Origin: Capnocytophaga felis
GTDB lineage: Bacteria; Bacteroidota; Bacteroidia; Flavobacteriales; Flavobacteriaceae
DNA: 64,000 nucleotides
NCBI RefSeq assembly: GCF_009684755.1
Contig: NZ_BLBC01000005.1
Span: 62,001 to 126,000, forward strand
Direction of reading: 5' to 3'
Under the pieces are notes generated by a model. That model did not search any database. It worked only from the letters and a program-made list of their open reading frames with translations, and was not told the origin of the DNA. Shown here piece by piece: positions 27,436 through 36,708 of this stretch (its first letter is position 1; the number at the start of each line of letters is the position of its first letter). The position numbers were made by a program, and so were the translations under genes.

Positions 27436-29697
27436 ATGAAATATATTTCGTTTTTTACCGCACTGATTTTTGTTTTTTCTTGCTCATCAAAGCAGGAAGA
27501 AATGCAAACACAACAGATTGTTTATACTGATTTTGTAAATCCGCTAATGGGGACGGATTCTAAATTTGAGCTTTCCAACGGAAATACCTACCCTGCCATT
27601 GCCGTGCCGTGGGGAATGAATTTCTGGACACCGCAGACCAACAAAATGGGTGATGGTTGGGCGTATCAATATCAGGCAAATAAAATCAGAGGATTTAAAC
27701 AAACACATCAGCCCAGCCCGTGGATTAATGACTACGGAGCTTTTGCCTTAATGCCCGTTACAGGCGAGCTTAAAATTGAAGAAAACCAGCGTGCTTCGTG
27801 GTTTTCGCACAAGGCAGAAGAGGTAAAACCACATTATTATAAGGTGTATCTGGCTGATTATGACACTACGGTGGAAATTACACCGACAAACAGAGCTGCC
27901 CAATTCCGTTTTACCTTTCCGAAAGCCGAAAAATCATACGTTTTGCTTGATGCGTACTTCAAGGGCTCAATGGTGAAGATTTTACCCGACCAACGGAAGA
28001 TTGTCGGATATGCCCGAAACCATAACGGAGGTGTTCCAGAGAATTTCCATAACTATTTTGTACTTGAATTCGATAAAGATTTTGAACTTTATAATACGTG
28101 GGGTGATGGCTGGAAGCTATCGGATAACGCAGAGAATCAAGGCGAACACGTGGGGGCTGTGATTGGTTTTGCTACCAAACGAGGCGAACAAGTAAACGTA
28201 AAAGTGGCTTCTTCTTTTATCAGTCCAGAGCAAGCCCAGCTGAATTTGAAAAATGAAATCGGCTCGGATAATTTTGAGCAAACCAAAGAAAAAGCCTTCA
28301 ACATTTGGGAAAAAGAACTTTCTAAAATTTCGGTAGAAGATAGCAATATTGATAATATCCGTACGTTTTATTCTTGTTTGTATCGCGTACTTTTGTTCCC
28401 TCGTACGTTTTATGAAATTGACTCTCAGGGAGAAATCGTGCATTATAGTCCTTATAACGGAAAGGTAGAGAAAGGTTATATGTTTACCGATAATGGTTTT
28501 TGGGATACGTTCCGTGCCGTGTTTCCTTTCTTTAATTTGATGTATCCTGAAATGAATAAACAGTTTATGAAAGGACTTGTTAATACGTATCAAGAATCGG
28601 GTTGGTTACCCGAGTGGGCAAGTCCGGGACATCGTGATTGTATGATTGGCTCTAATTCAGCTCCTATTATTGCTGATGCGTATCTGAAAGGAAATATCGA
28701 TGACAAAGACGCTGAAATTTTACTTGAAGCAATGCTTAAAAATGCTACTCAGAATGCAGGCAGACCTGTAAAATCCGTAGGAAGAGAGGGAGTGGATTAT
28801 TACAACAAACTGGGGTATGTACCTTACAACGTAGGAATTAATGAAAACGTGGCTCGCACGCTTGAATATGCCTATGCCGATTTTGCGATTTATAAAATGG
28901 CTGAAAAGATGAACCGAAAATATATTGTAGAGCTTTATAAAAAGAAAGCCCAAAACTACCGCAATGTTTTCGATAAGGAAACGGGCTGGATGCGTGGACG
29001 TAATGAAGATGGCACGTTTCAATCGCCTTTCAATCCGCTGAAATGGGGTGATGCCTTTACGGAAGGAAATAGTTTGCATTACACTTGGTCGGTTTTCCAC
29101 GATGTTGAAGGGCTTATCGAACTTATGGGCGGGAAGGAAAAATTTGAACAAAAGCTTGATGAAGTCTTTCAAATGCCTCCTTTGTTTGATGATTCGTATT
29201 ACGGATTTACAATACACGAAATCCGCGAAATGCAAATTATGAATATGGGTAATTACGCACACGGAAATCAGCCTATTCAGCATTTAATATATCTATATAA
29301 TTATGTAAATAAACCTGAAAAAGTACGTGAACGATTACATCAGGTTATGAGTAAGCTCTACGCCCCTACCCCTGATGGTTATTGTGGTGATGAAGACAAC
29401 GGACAGACTTCGGCTTGGTATGTGTTTAGTGCTTTGGGCTTTTATCCGGTAACTCCTGTTACGGATAATTATGTTTTGGGTTATCCGCTTTTTGATAAAG
29501 TAACGATGCAACTCCCAGCCGATAAAAAGTTTGTTATCACCAAAGGTAGAAATCATCTCGAAGATAATAAAAATGATTCGGAGAATGCTTCGGAGAGTGA
29601 AAAAGGTAGTTCGGTATATCTTAACGGAAAAAGAATAGATGGTTTTAATCTTCCGTTTGATGCTTTCAGGGATAACGGAACTTTAGAGTTTGATTAA
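27436..29697 (+). CDS. GH92 alpha-1,2-mannosidase lipoprotein
   Basis: 753 residues. Signal peptide with lipobox ending FVFSC (Cys16). The mature start SSKQEE resembles the K-(D/E)-rich lipoprotein export signal described for Capnocytophaga surface lipoproteins, so it may face outward. GH92 hallmarks are VNPLMGTD, the N-terminal beta-sandwich, then the barrel with PEWASPGHRDCMIGSNSAPIIADAYLKG, VGINENVARTLEYAYAD, WGDAFTEGNSLHY, MGNYAHGNQP and GDEDNGQTSAWYVFSALG. These are calcium-dependent exo-mannosidases that trim high-mannose N-glycans. Length is usual for the family. No SusCD pair stands beside it. Confidence 0.93.
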   Translation: MKYISFFTALIFVFSCSSKQEEMQTQQIVYTDFVNPLMGTDSKFELSNGNTYPAIAVPWGMNFWTPQTNKMGDGWAYQYQANKIRGFKQTHQPSPWINDYGAFALMPVTGELKIEENQRASWFSHKAEEVKPHYYKVYLADYDTTVEITPTNRAAQFRFTFPKAEKSYVLLDAYFKGSMVKILPDQRKIVGYARNHNGGVPENFHNYFVLEFDKDFELYNTWGDGWKLSDNAENQGEHVGAVIGFATKRGEQVNVKVASSFISPEQAQLNLKNEIGSDNFEQTKEKAFNIWEKELSKISVEDSNIDNIRTFYSCLYRVLLFPRTFYEIDSQGEIVHYSPYNGKVEKGYMFTDNGFWDTFRAVFPFFNLMYPEMNKQFMKGLVNTYQESGWLPEWASPGHRDCMIGSNSAPIIADAYLKGNIDDKDAEILLEAMLKNATQNAGRPVKSVGREGVDYYNKLGYVPYNVGINENVARTLEYAYADFAIYKMAEKMNRKYIVELYKKKAQNYRNVFDKETGWMRGRNEDGTFQSPFNPLKWGDAFTEGNSLHYTWSVFHDVEGLIELMGGKEKFEQKLDEVFQMPPLFDDSYYGFTIHEIREMQIMNMGNYAHGNQPIQHLIYLYNYVNKPEKVRERLHQVMSKLYAPTPDGYCGDEDNGQTSAWYVFSALGFYPVTPVTDNYVLGYPLFDKVTMQLPADKKFVITKGRNHLEDNKNDSENASESEKGSSVYLNGKRIDGFNLPFDAFRDNGTLEFD

Positions 29698-29724
29698 AAA
29701 TATAATGCGATAAAAAATGAATTT

Positions 29725-30612
29725 ATGAGAATAATAATTTTTATTTGTTTGCTTCTTTCAGGTTTTCAGCTTGCTGCTCAACAGGAAATAACTATTGAAG
29801 CCAAAAGTAATCAGGATAATTCCGTAGATTTTTTATATACCAAAAGAAATGCTACCTCTTACACCTTAATTTTGAAATTCTCAAATGTGGGTAACTCGTA
29901 CGATACCCCGGCTTCTCATTACGTATTAAAAAACAATTCAGGTAAGTTATTCACAATGAGACCTACTAATAAAGAGCAAGGCATCAGTTTTTCATATTCT
30001 TACAGATACACACAAGGTGCTTTTCAGCCTCAAAAGATTGATAAATCTTTTCCGTATTTATTGCCTTTTGCTAAAGGAAAAGAAGTTTATGTGAGCGAAT
30101 CAACATATGTGCTTGAAAGATATATGAATCGCCCTGCTCCAAAAGACTGGAAAGCCTATGCCTTTGACGGACAAGCTTTGGATAGTGTTTTTGCCATTCG
30201 TAAAGGAGTTGTAATCTTTGTTGAACAAGATAAAGACATCAATCACAATGCTTCTTATACTTCCGAGAAAAATATGATAGTTGTAGAGCATCAAGATGGT
30301 TCTTTTGCTGAATACAAAGGCTTTAGAAAGAATGGAATTAATGTAAAAGTAGGTACCACTGTTCTTCCGAATGATTATTTAGGTGGTTTAATACAAGTAG
30401 AAGCTCCTGAAAAGCATCTTAGTTTGGTAATTTACTATCTTTCGGCACTTTCAGAGGGTGAAAAAACCACAGAATACAGTTATATTACGCCTAATTTCCT
30501 TACCGAAGACGGAATAGTTCCTTTAATAAGCGGAAAAACCTACAAAACAGTTATCAACACTGAAGTTTTGACCAGAGAAATGACCAGAAAAGAAAAGAAA
30601 AAATACAAATAA
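29725..30612 (+). CDS. Secreted M23-like protein lacking catalytic residues
   Basis: 295 residues with a signal peptide (MRIIIFICLLLSGFQLAAQ). The C-terminal half aligns by eye with the LytM/M23 peptidase fold: DSVFAIRKGVVIFVEQD, IVVEHQDGSFAEYKGF and INVKVGTTVLPNDYLG. The zinc ligands are missing: the usual H-x(3)-D before the strand is YAFDGQALD here, and the HxH pair is replaced by AEYKGF. It is therefore probably a non-enzymatic M23-like (EnvC/NlpD-type) protein acting in the periplasm. It follows the GH92 gene by 27 bases and may be co-transcribed with it; a hairpin ends it. Confidence 0.75.
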   Translation: MRIIIFICLLLSGFQLAAQQEITIEAKSNQDNSVDFLYTKRNATSYTLILKFSNVGNSYDTPASHYVLKNNSGKLFTMRPTNKEQGISFSYSYRYTQGAFQPQKIDKSFPYLLPFAKGKEVYVSESTYVLERYMNRPAPKDWKAYAFDGQALDSVFAIRKGVVIFVEQDKDINHNASYTSEKNMIVVEHQDGSFAEYKGFRKNGINVKVGTTVLPNDYLGGLIQVEAPEKHLSLVIYYLSALSEGEKTTEYSYITPNFLTEDGIVPLISGKTYKTVINTEVLTREMTRKEKKKYK

Positions 30613-30692
30613 TAGCTTTTCATAAAATCGAGAAGACTTGGGCATATCTTTCGGAAACTTGTTTTAGAAACTCAAACCATAAAGATTTTATA

Positions 30693-30741
30693 AAAAACTA
30701 TCAAAATCATCTCCATTACGTTATTTTGGCAGTTTTTGATG
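30693..30741 (+). terminator. Terminator after the M23-like gene
   Basis: AAAAACTATCAAAAT (30693-30707) pairs with ATTTTGGCAGTTTTT (30723-30737) with one mismatch and one wobble, then a T-rich tail. Confidence 0.65.
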
Positions 30742-30801
30742 TTTTGTTACATCCTTATATCTATTTTTTAGCTTTCGGGTTTTAACTTTCAACTTTTTCT
30801 C

Positions 30802-30809
30802 TATCTTTG
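30802..30809 (+). promoter_or_regulatory. -7 element of ubiE
   Basis: TATCTTTG followed by C, a perfect TAnnTTTG match, 22 bases before the ATG. Confidence 0.5.
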
Positions 30810-30831
30810 CAAAAAAACTGTAATAAGGTAA

Positions 30832-31578
30832 ATGTCAGAAAACACCATCACTCCGTACAAAAACTCCTCCAAGGGAAAGAAACAACAGGTAGCACAAATG
30901 TTTGACTCCATATCAGGCACTTACGACGGGCTTAACCGAGTAATTTCATTGGGTTCGGACATCAAATGGCGAAAATTCGTTGTTGAAAAAGTGGCTGAAA
31001 TTGCTCCTAAAAGAGTTCTTGATGTGGCTACAGGCACGGGCGATTTGGCAATTGCTCTGAGTGAAATTAACGGACTGAACATTGTTGGGCTTGACATTTC
31101 CGAAGGAATGCTATCGGTAGGACGAGAGAAAATTCAGAAGAAAAATCTTTCTGACCGTATTGAATTGGTTTCGGGCGATAGTGAAAATTTGCCTTTTGCC
31201 GATAATTATTTTGATGCTGTAACCGTAGCTTTTGGTGTGCGAAACTTTGAAAACTTGGAAAAAGGGCTTTCGGAGATTTATCGAGTTATTCGCCCCGGTG
31301 GCAGACTGGTTGTTTTGGAGACTTCCGTGCCTGAAAAGTTTCCTTTCCGTCAAGGATATTTTGCTTACACCAAATTTATTATGCCTTTAATTGGTAAAGT
31401 TTTCTCGAAAGACCGTTCGGCATATACTTATCTATCTAAATCGGCTTCGGCTTTTCCTTACGGAAAAAAATTCAAAGCTATTTTGGATAAAATCGGATAT
31501 GCTCAAACCAAATATTACCCAAAAACTTTGGGCGGAGTGGCTACCATTTATGTGGCAAACAAACCTAACACAATTTAA
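30832..31578 (+). CDS. ubiE: Demethylmenaquinone / 2-polyprenyl benzoquinol methyltransferase
   Basis: 248 residues. A class I SAM-dependent methyltransferase with VLDVATGTGDLAIAL (motif I), LDISEGMLSVGREKI, and the UbiE signatures YDGLNRVISLGSDIKWRK and VAFGVRNFENLEKGLSEIYRVIRPGG. In a menaquinone-using flavobacterium it carries out the last methylation of menaquinone synthesis (also called menG). It overlaps functionally with nothing nearby, but porT follows 1 base after its stop, an arrangement I know from other flavobacteria. Confidence 0.96.
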   Translation: MSENTITPYKNSSKGKKQQVAQMFDSISGTYDGLNRVISLGSDIKWRKFVVEKVAEIAPKRVLDVATGTGDLAIALSEINGLNIVGLDISEGMLSVGREKIQKKNLSDRIELVSGDSENLPFADNYFDAVTVAFGVRNFENLEKGLSEIYRVIRPGGRLVVLETSVPEKFPFRQGYFAYTKFIMPLIGKVFSKDRSAYTYLSKSASAFPYGKKFKAILDKIGYAQTKYYPKTLGGVATIYVANKPNTI

Positions 31579-31579
31579 G

Positions 31580-32296
31580 ATGAAAAAAATTTGTATTTTT
31601 TCCTTTTTTATCGTCTCCTTTATCGGGAGTTTTTCTGTTTGGGGACAGCGAAGAGGTCCGCTTATGAATTTGGAACATTTCGACGAGAAACCGTTACAAT
31701 GGGGTTACTATTTCGGCGGAAATATGTTTGATTTCAAATTCGATTACAATGATTTAGACTATGGAACTCCCACAATACGTGAAGTCAGAACCGTTAAAAA
31801 CTGGGGTTTTAATGTAGGGTTATCAGGCTCAATGCGACTTATGAAATATCTTGACCTTCGGCTTGAACCCGGTTTGGTTTATAACAAACGTGACCTCTAT
31901 TTTCCCGGTATGAATGAAAAGAGAGATTATCTGCGTAATGTAAGATCTACTTATATTTATATCCCTTTGCTGGTAAAATTTAGTTCGGAGCGTTGGCATA
32001 ATGTTAAGCCTTATCTTACTGCAGGAGCTTCAATGGCTATCAATTTAAGTAGTAATTACAACCTGAATATCGATAATTACGAGCGTATTTTCCGCACACA
32101 AAGAAGCGTTTTCTTCTATGAAATGGGAATAGGATTGGATATTTACACGCCTTTTTTCCGTCTTTCTCCTTCAATAAGAGGCTTATTTTCAATAAATAAC
32201 GAACTTATTCCTGATGATAATGCTTCAAGCCCTTGGACAGGAAATTTAAGCAAAATAAAATCACGAGGTTTTTTGATTAATCTCACTTTTGAATAA
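31580..32296 (+). CDS. porT: Type IX secretion system protein PorT
   Basis: 238 residues from the ATG at 31580, which follows the ubiE stop almost at once; an earlier start inside ubiE gives no signal peptide. It has a signal sequence (KKICIFSFFIVSFIGSFSVWGQ) and an 8-stranded outer-membrane barrel pattern, with conserved-looking stretches GYYFGGNMFDFKFDYND, LEPGLVYNKRDLYFP and YLTAGASMAINLSSNYN. PorT/SprT is needed for assembly of the type IX secretion apparatus. The ubiE-porT linkage strengthens the call. Confidence 0.88.
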   Translation: MKKICIFSFFIVSFIGSFSVWGQRRGPLMNLEHFDEKPLQWGYYFGGNMFDFKFDYNDLDYGTPTIREVRTVKNWGFNVGLSGSMRLMKYLDLRLEPGLVYNKRDLYFPGMNEKRDYLRNVRSTYIYIPLLVKFSSERWHNVKPYLTAGASMAINLSSNYNLNIDNYERIFRTQRSVFFYEMGIGLDIYTPFFRLSPSIRGLFSINNELIPDDNASSPWTGNLSKIKSRGFLINLTFE

Positions 32297-32327
32297 TCCT
32301 TACAGAATAATAAAAAGAGTAATAATT

Positions 32328-32924
32328 ATGAAAAAAATCATAACTTTTGCATTGTTGTTGAGTGCTTATGTTGGTTTCTCACAGAATTACAGATACCCGA
32401 TGGCAAGCCCAAGGCAAGTAATTTCTCAACAGTTTTCCGTAACGAAAATATCTGTTGACTATGGGCGACCAAGCGTTCGCGGACGGAAAATTTTTGGCGA
32501 ATTAGTACCTTACGGAAAAATTTGGCGGGTGGGAGCCAATGAGGCTACGAATATTACCTTTGAGCAAAGTGTTTTGTTTGGTGGTAAACCCACAAAATTA
32601 GGTAGATACGCTATCTTCATTACTCCGGAAGAACACGAATGGACTGTAGTTTTGAACTATGATGCAGATGCCTGGGGGGCTTACAGTTATGACCCGAATG
32701 AAAATGCTATCGAAATTAAAGTTCCTGTTCAAATTCAAAAAGAATTGCAAGAATCATTGGAAATTTCCTTTGAAAGCATTAGTGAAACAAAGATTAATTT
32801 AGTCATTCGATGGGAATATTTAAAAGCCGAAATCCCCATTGAAGTTGATAATGTAGAAAATATTAATAAGATTATTGAACACCTAAAAGAAATCAAGCAA
32901 GTAGAGCGTGATATGGGAGTATAA
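32328..32924 (+). CDS. DUF2911 secreted protein
   Basis: 198 residues from the ATG at 32328 (an earlier frame start overlaps porT). Signal peptide KKIITFALLLSAYVGFSQ. The rest matches DUF2911: PMASPRQVISQQF, VDYGRPSVRGRKIFGELVPYGKIWRVGANEAT, then GKPTKLGRYAIFITPEEHEWTVVLNYD. It is a periplasmic or exported beta-rich protein of unknown role. It is 31 bases downstream of porT and ends at a bidirectional terminator. Confidence 0.85.
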   Translation: MKKIITFALLLSAYVGFSQNYRYPMASPRQVISQQFSVTKISVDYGRPSVRGRKIFGELVPYGKIWRVGANEATNITFEQSVLFGGKPTKLGRYAIFITPEEHEWTVVLNYDADAWGAYSYDPNENAIEIKVPVQIQKELQESLEISFESISETKINLVIRWEYLKAEIPIEVDNVENINKIIEHLKEIKQVERDMGV

Positions 32925-32926
32925 GC

Positions 32927-32962
32927 AAAAAAGGATTGAACTTAAAAATTCAATCCTTTTTT
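32927..32962. terminator. Bidirectional terminator, DUF2911 gene versus folA
   Basis: A perfect 14-bp stem, AAAAAAGGATTGAA (32927-32940) with TTCAATCCTTTTTT (32949-32962). It serves both convergent genes and contains the folA stop codon. Confidence 0.85.
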
Positions 32963-33441
32963 ACATACGTTTCAAATGTAAAGTCGTATAAGTGTTTTTC
33001 GTTTTTGGATACATTTTGTGAAGATACCAATCTCCAATTATTTTCGGGAATTAGCGGAAAAAAGGCATCAGCATCATCAAACGTAGCGTGTACACGTGTC
33101 AATTCAATTTTATCGGCAATATCTAATGCCAAATGATAAATTTCCCCGCCTCCTATTATGTACGGACTCTCATCTGTTTCCATTGCTTTCTTTATTGCTT
33201 CAGCAAGAGAAGACACCACGATGCAACCTTCTGCGGCATAATCTGTTTGTCGTGTAATTATAATGTGCGTTCTGTCAGGCAATAATTTAGGAAAAGTTTC
33301 AAATGTTTTTCTTCCCATTATGATGCAATGCCCTGTGGTTAAAGCTTTAAAGCGTTTAAAATCCTCAGGAAGATGCCATAGTAATTCTCCATTTTTTCCT
33401 AAAGCATTATTCTCAGAAGCTGCAGCAATCAGTGTTATCAT
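32950..33441 (-). CDS. folA: Dihydrofolate reductase
   Basis: 163 residues. It reduces dihydrofolate with NADPH. Seen features are ALGKNGELLWHLPEDFKRFK (with W22 and the catalytic D27), IIMGRKTFETFPKLLPDRTHIIITR and YIIGGGEIYHLALDIADKIELTRV. It overlaps the upstream 2TM gene by 4 bases, so the two are translationally coupled. Confidence 0.97.
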   Translation of the reverse strand: MITLIAAASENNALGKNGELLWHLPEDFKRFKALTTGHCIIMGRKTFETFPKLLPDRTHIIITRQTDYAAEGCIVVSSLAEAIKKAMETDESPYIIGGGEIYHLALDIADKIELTRVHATFDDADAFFPLIPENNWRLVSSQNVSKNEKHLYDFTFETYVKKD

Positions 33442-33869
33442 TGATTTTGAATATCTTGCGGTTTAATAACTACATTCGTTTGCTCTTTCAGCAATTCTTG
33501 CTGTGCTTTTTCTCTTTCCTTTTGAAGTTCTTTCTCAACGCTGGCTTCCATTTTCAGAATTTTCTTCTGCTGCAAATCCACCAAACGCTGACGTTCTTTT
33601 CTTTCCCATTCTTTCCCCATAAAACGCTCTATCACAAATACATTTATGACGTGCAATAGGAAAAGAAATGTCCAGACAAGAATTCCCCAAATGTACCAGT
33701 TATATGTTGTATCAGAATAGAGTAACTTATTGATTACCACCATAAAAATACATCCCAAAACGAATACCCACAGATGCAAAAACAAAAGTTTTTTTTGTTT
33801 TATTCTTCTCTGAGCATTCTCAAATAACTCATATTGAGCCGGTTCCATTGTTTTTTTATTTTCTTGCAT
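33438..33869 (-). CDS. 2TM domain membrane protein
   Basis: 143 residues with two membrane helices (LFLHLWVFVLGCIFMVVIN and WGILVWTFLFLLHVINVF) followed by a long charged helix (GKEWERKERQRLVDLQQKK onward). This is the 2TM domain pattern seen in flavobacterial proteins and in some LytTR sensor proteins. The ATG at 33848 (MEPAQYELF) is an alternative start. It shares an ATGA overlap with folA. Function unknown. Confidence 0.8.
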   Translation of the reverse strand: MQENKKTMEPAQYELFENAQRRIKQKKLLFLHLWVFVLGCIFMVVINKLLYSDTTYNWYIWGILVWTFLFLLHVINVFVIERFMGKEWERKERQRLVDLQQKKILKMEASVEKELQKEREKAQQELLKEQTNVVIKPQDIQNQ

Positions 33870-33930
33870 TATATCTCAGTTTAGTTTATAGTGCCAAAAG
33901 TACGATTTTTATCGTTACTCCCAAAATATT

Positions 33931-34503
33931 TTAACCTGCATTTTCAAATTCTTCCAAAACACTGTAAACCAAATGTGTAGGAAGACCAATAACATTATTA
34001 TAAGAACCTTCAATAGCTGTAACTCCCACATAACCAATCCATTCCTGAATACCATAGGCTCCAGCCTTGTCATAAGGTTTGTATTCTTTCAAATAAAAAT
34101 CTATTTCTCTGTCTGTAAACGTTTTAAAAGTTACTTTTGTAACACAATTGACTAACTTCTGCTCTTTCGATGTAGTGAAACAAACTGACGTAATCACCTC
34201 GTGCTGCTTACCCGATAGCGATTTGAGCATTTCAAATCCATCGTCATAATCTTTGGGCTTCCCAAGAGCTTTGCCCTCGTGCCAAACAATAGTATCCGAA
34301 GTAATCAAAACGTCATTTTCCTTCAATGTACCATAAAACGGCTCGGCTTTTTTCTTGGACAGATAATCCGTAATTTGTTCTCTCTGTAAACTATTAGGAT
34401 AGGTTTCGTCAATGGGTTTGAGAATTACTTCATAATCAAAATGTAATTCCTTGAAAAACTGTTGCCTTCGAGGTGATGCTGATGCCAAAATTATTTTCTT
34501 CAT
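33931..34503 (-). CDS. maf: Maf-family nucleoside triphosphate pyrophosphatase
   Basis: 190 residues. It hydrolyses non-canonical or methylated nucleoside triphosphates. The N-terminal ASASPRRQQFF motif, ITSDTIVWHEGKALGKPKDYDDGFEMLKSLSGKQHEV and the DKAGAYGIQEWIG segment are diagnostic. It lies 21 bases downstream of the PgpH-like gene, probably in one transcript. Confidence 0.95.
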   Translation of the reverse strand: MKKIILASASPRRQQFFKELHFDYEVILKPIDETYPNSLQREQITDYLSKKKAEPFYGTLKENDVLITSDTIVWHEGKALGKPKDYDDGFEMLKSLSGKQHEVITSVCFTTSKEQKLVNCVTKVTFKTFTDREIDFYLKEYKPYDKAGAYGIQEWIGYVGVTAIEGSYNNVIGLPTHLVYSVLEEFENAG

Positions 34504-34524
34504 ACATTATTTATTTACAATCTG

Positions 34525-36567
34525 TTACTCCGGATATGCTATCCGAATGTGATAAATATTGGTTAGTTTATTTTTCAAAACCTTTTTTATGGTTTCAATT
34601 TGTTTGAGTGTTATATCCGCATCCATAAACTGATTGTCATCCAATTGTTTTTTAATGATTTTTTCCACAAATTCATCAAGCATTTCATAGGTTGGATTTT
34701 TCAGGCTCTTGGTAGCAGCTTCTACTGAATCTGCCATCATTAAAATTGCAGTTTCTTTCGAAAAAGGCAGAGGACCCGGATAACGAAAATCTTCTTCCTT
34801 ACAATTCGGATTTACCTCCAATTCTTTTCGATAGAAATAATATGTCAAACTCGTTCCGTGATGTGTGCGAATGAAATCAATAATTCGTTGAGGCAACTTA
34901 TTTTTACGTGCAAGCTCAATGCCGTCAGTAACGTGTTTTATTATGATTTTTGCACTTTGCAAAGGAGTTAGCGAATCGTGAGGATTAGCACTTGTTTTCT
35001 GATTTTCAATAAAATAAACCGGATTCAACATTTTCCCTATATCGTGATACAAGGCTCCCACTCTTACCAATAAGGCATTCGCACCGATTTCGGAAGCAGC
35101 CGCCTCTGCCAAATTAGCCACCTGCATTGAATGTTGAAACGTTCCGGGAGCTTTTTCCGAAAGTTCTCGAAGTAATTTAGAATTGGTATCGCTCAATTCC
35201 AAAAGTGAAACGTCAGAAACCAATCCGAAACTTTTCTCGTAAATATATGTAAATGGTTGAGAGAAAAGCATTCCCACCCCATTCAGGAAAAAAAGTGTGA
35301 ACAATGAAATATTTAATCCGGAAATTGTTCCTTCCGTAATTGCGTGAAATGCAATATAAATGATAAAATAAGCTCCTGTAATCAAAGCCGCTGACACAAA
35401 ACTATTCAATCGATAATGTAAATCTCTCGGAGCAATGATGATAGCCAAAACCGCAACTACCTGAATAAAAACAAATTGAAAGCTATTCGGAACAATAAAT
35501 CCTATTATCAAAATCGTAGCTATAAAAACGAAAATAACCGTCCTTAAATCAAAAAAAGATTTGAGAATTAAAGCCATCATACCAACAGGAACGATGTAAA
35601 TATACTGAGGAAAAGTCCTTGTGATAATTCCTACAAATGCAATTATTGTGAGCATATTAAGCAGAATAACAGTTATTTTTACATTGCTTTTATAGATGCT
35701 TTTTTCGTAAATTTTCAAATACAATCCTATAACCAAAAGAACTATGCTTACCAAAACGTAATATCCTGTTAATGACCACACGTAATTTTTATGATTCCAC
35801 GTTTCCTCCTCATATTCAGACTGTAAGGACGACAATGTATTAAAACGCTCACCTTCAACCATTTCTCCTCTGGCAATAATGAGTTGTCCTTTTTTCACCC
35901 AGCCTCGCGTATAAACAATTTCTTTCAGATTTTCTTCAAGTGTTTTTTTAGTAAAATTTTGCTCTATTGATATGTCCGGTTGCAAAATTTCAAAAAACAA
36001 ATCATAATATTTCTTCCTATATTTATTGTAAGGATATTCGGCAAAATATTTTGTGATTTCTGAATTTAATTCATTTAATTTCAGTATTTTACTTACCGAA
36101 ACTTCACAAAATTCATTACTGTGCCGAATAAGATTTATTTCCCCTTTGCCAATGTTTTCCATTGAAAGTATTACTCCATCTTGATAAATCTTTTTCAAAA
36201 ATTCCTCTGCTTTTGCAAGTAGTTCTTGTTTTTTCTGCTCGGGAACATCGTTAAAGTAAGTTTCTTTTTTATTATTGAAATTAGACGTAACAAACTGATA
36301 AACAGACGTATCTTTCACATAATAAACGATTGAATTTTTCTTTATCTCTTCTTTTTCTGCCTCAATTTGTTCTGCAGTTTTTTTCAAAGAAAAATCAAAC
36401 GGAGCGTAAAGCGTTTCGTGTTGCCACAATTTCCCCTTTTGGAATTCATACTTAAATTTTGCCTTTTTAGGAAATACTTGAACTATAAGAATTAAAGCCA
36501 CCAAAAAAGCTATCAACTTGAAAACCAAAGATTCTCTCAAATATAAAGAATACCGAAATTTTTTCAT
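34525..36567 (-). CDS. PgpH-like 7TM-HD cyclic-di-AMP phosphodiesterase
   Basis: About 680 residues. The start at 36567 is preferred; an ATG at 36591 adds eight residues. A single helix (SLVFKLIAFLVALILIVQVF) leads to a long extracytoplasmic 7TMR-HDED domain (about 40-260), then seven membrane helices (about 265-450), then a cytosolic HD domain with GTFQHSMQVANLAEAAASEIG and LYHDIGKM. This is the architecture of PgpH, which degrades c-di-AMP. It is transcribed divergently from the AraC regulator gene from closely spaced promoters. Confidence 0.92.
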   Translation of the reverse strand: MKKFRYSLYLRESLVFKLIAFLVALILIVQVFPKKAKFKYEFQKGKLWQHETLYAPFDFSLKKTAEQIEAEKEEIKKNSIVYYVKDTSVYQFVTSNFNNKKETYFNDVPEQKKQELLAKAEEFLKKIYQDGVILSMENIGKGEINLIRHSNEFCEVSVSKILKLNELNSEITKYFAEYPYNKYRKKYYDLFFEILQPDISIEQNFTKKTLEENLKEIVYTRGWVKKGQLIIARGEMVEGERFNTLSSLQSEYEEETWNHKNYVWSLTGYYVLVSIVLLVIGLYLKIYEKSIYKSNVKITVILLNMLTIIAFVGIITRTFPQYIYIVPVGMMALILKSFFDLRTVIFVFIATILIIGFIVPNSFQFVFIQVVAVLAIIIAPRDLHYRLNSFVSAALITGAYFIIYIAFHAITEGTISGLNISLFTLFFLNGVGMLFSQPFTYIYEKSFGLVSDVSLLELSDTNSKLLRELSEKAPGTFQHSMQVANLAEAAASEIGANALLVRVGALYHDIGKMLNPVYFIENQKTSANPHDSLTPLQSAKIIIKHVTDGIELARKNKLPQRIIDFIRTHHGTSLTYYFYRKELEVNPNCKEEDFRYPGPLPFSKETAILMMADSVEAATKSLKNPTYEMLDEFVEKIIKKQLDDNQFMDADITLKQIETIKKVLKNKLTNIYHIRIAYPE

Positions 36568-36605
36568 TATCAAAATCAGTTTATGAAGCACAATACTTTA
36601 ATTTA

Positions 36606-36634
36606 CAAATGTACGGAAAATATTTAAACCTCAA
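36606..36634 (-). promoter_or_regulatory. Promoter of the PgpH-like gene
   Basis: On the minus strand TTG (36632-36634), an 18-bp spacer and TACATTTG (36606-36613) match the consensus. It stands back to back with the AraC promoter; the two -33 elements are only 4 bases apart. Confidence 0.65.
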
Positions 36635-36638
36635 TCGT

Positions 36639-36669
36639 TTGTAAAAAGCCGAAAAAATAATTATTTTTG
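36639..36669 (+). promoter_or_regulatory. Promoter of the AraC-family gene
   Basis: TTG (36639-36641), a 20-bp spacer and TATTTTTG (36662-36669) match the consensus, 39 bases before the ATG at 36709. Confidence 0.65.
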
Positions 36670-36708
36670 CTTCAAACCTTTCAATACTGAAAAGATTTTT
36701 TGCTAAGA

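Noticed and set aside
28117-29283. Minus-strand frames of 158 and 187 codons over the GH92 gene
   Set aside because: Antisense to a clear enzyme gene with family motifs throughout; codon content is that of a reverse-complement shadow.
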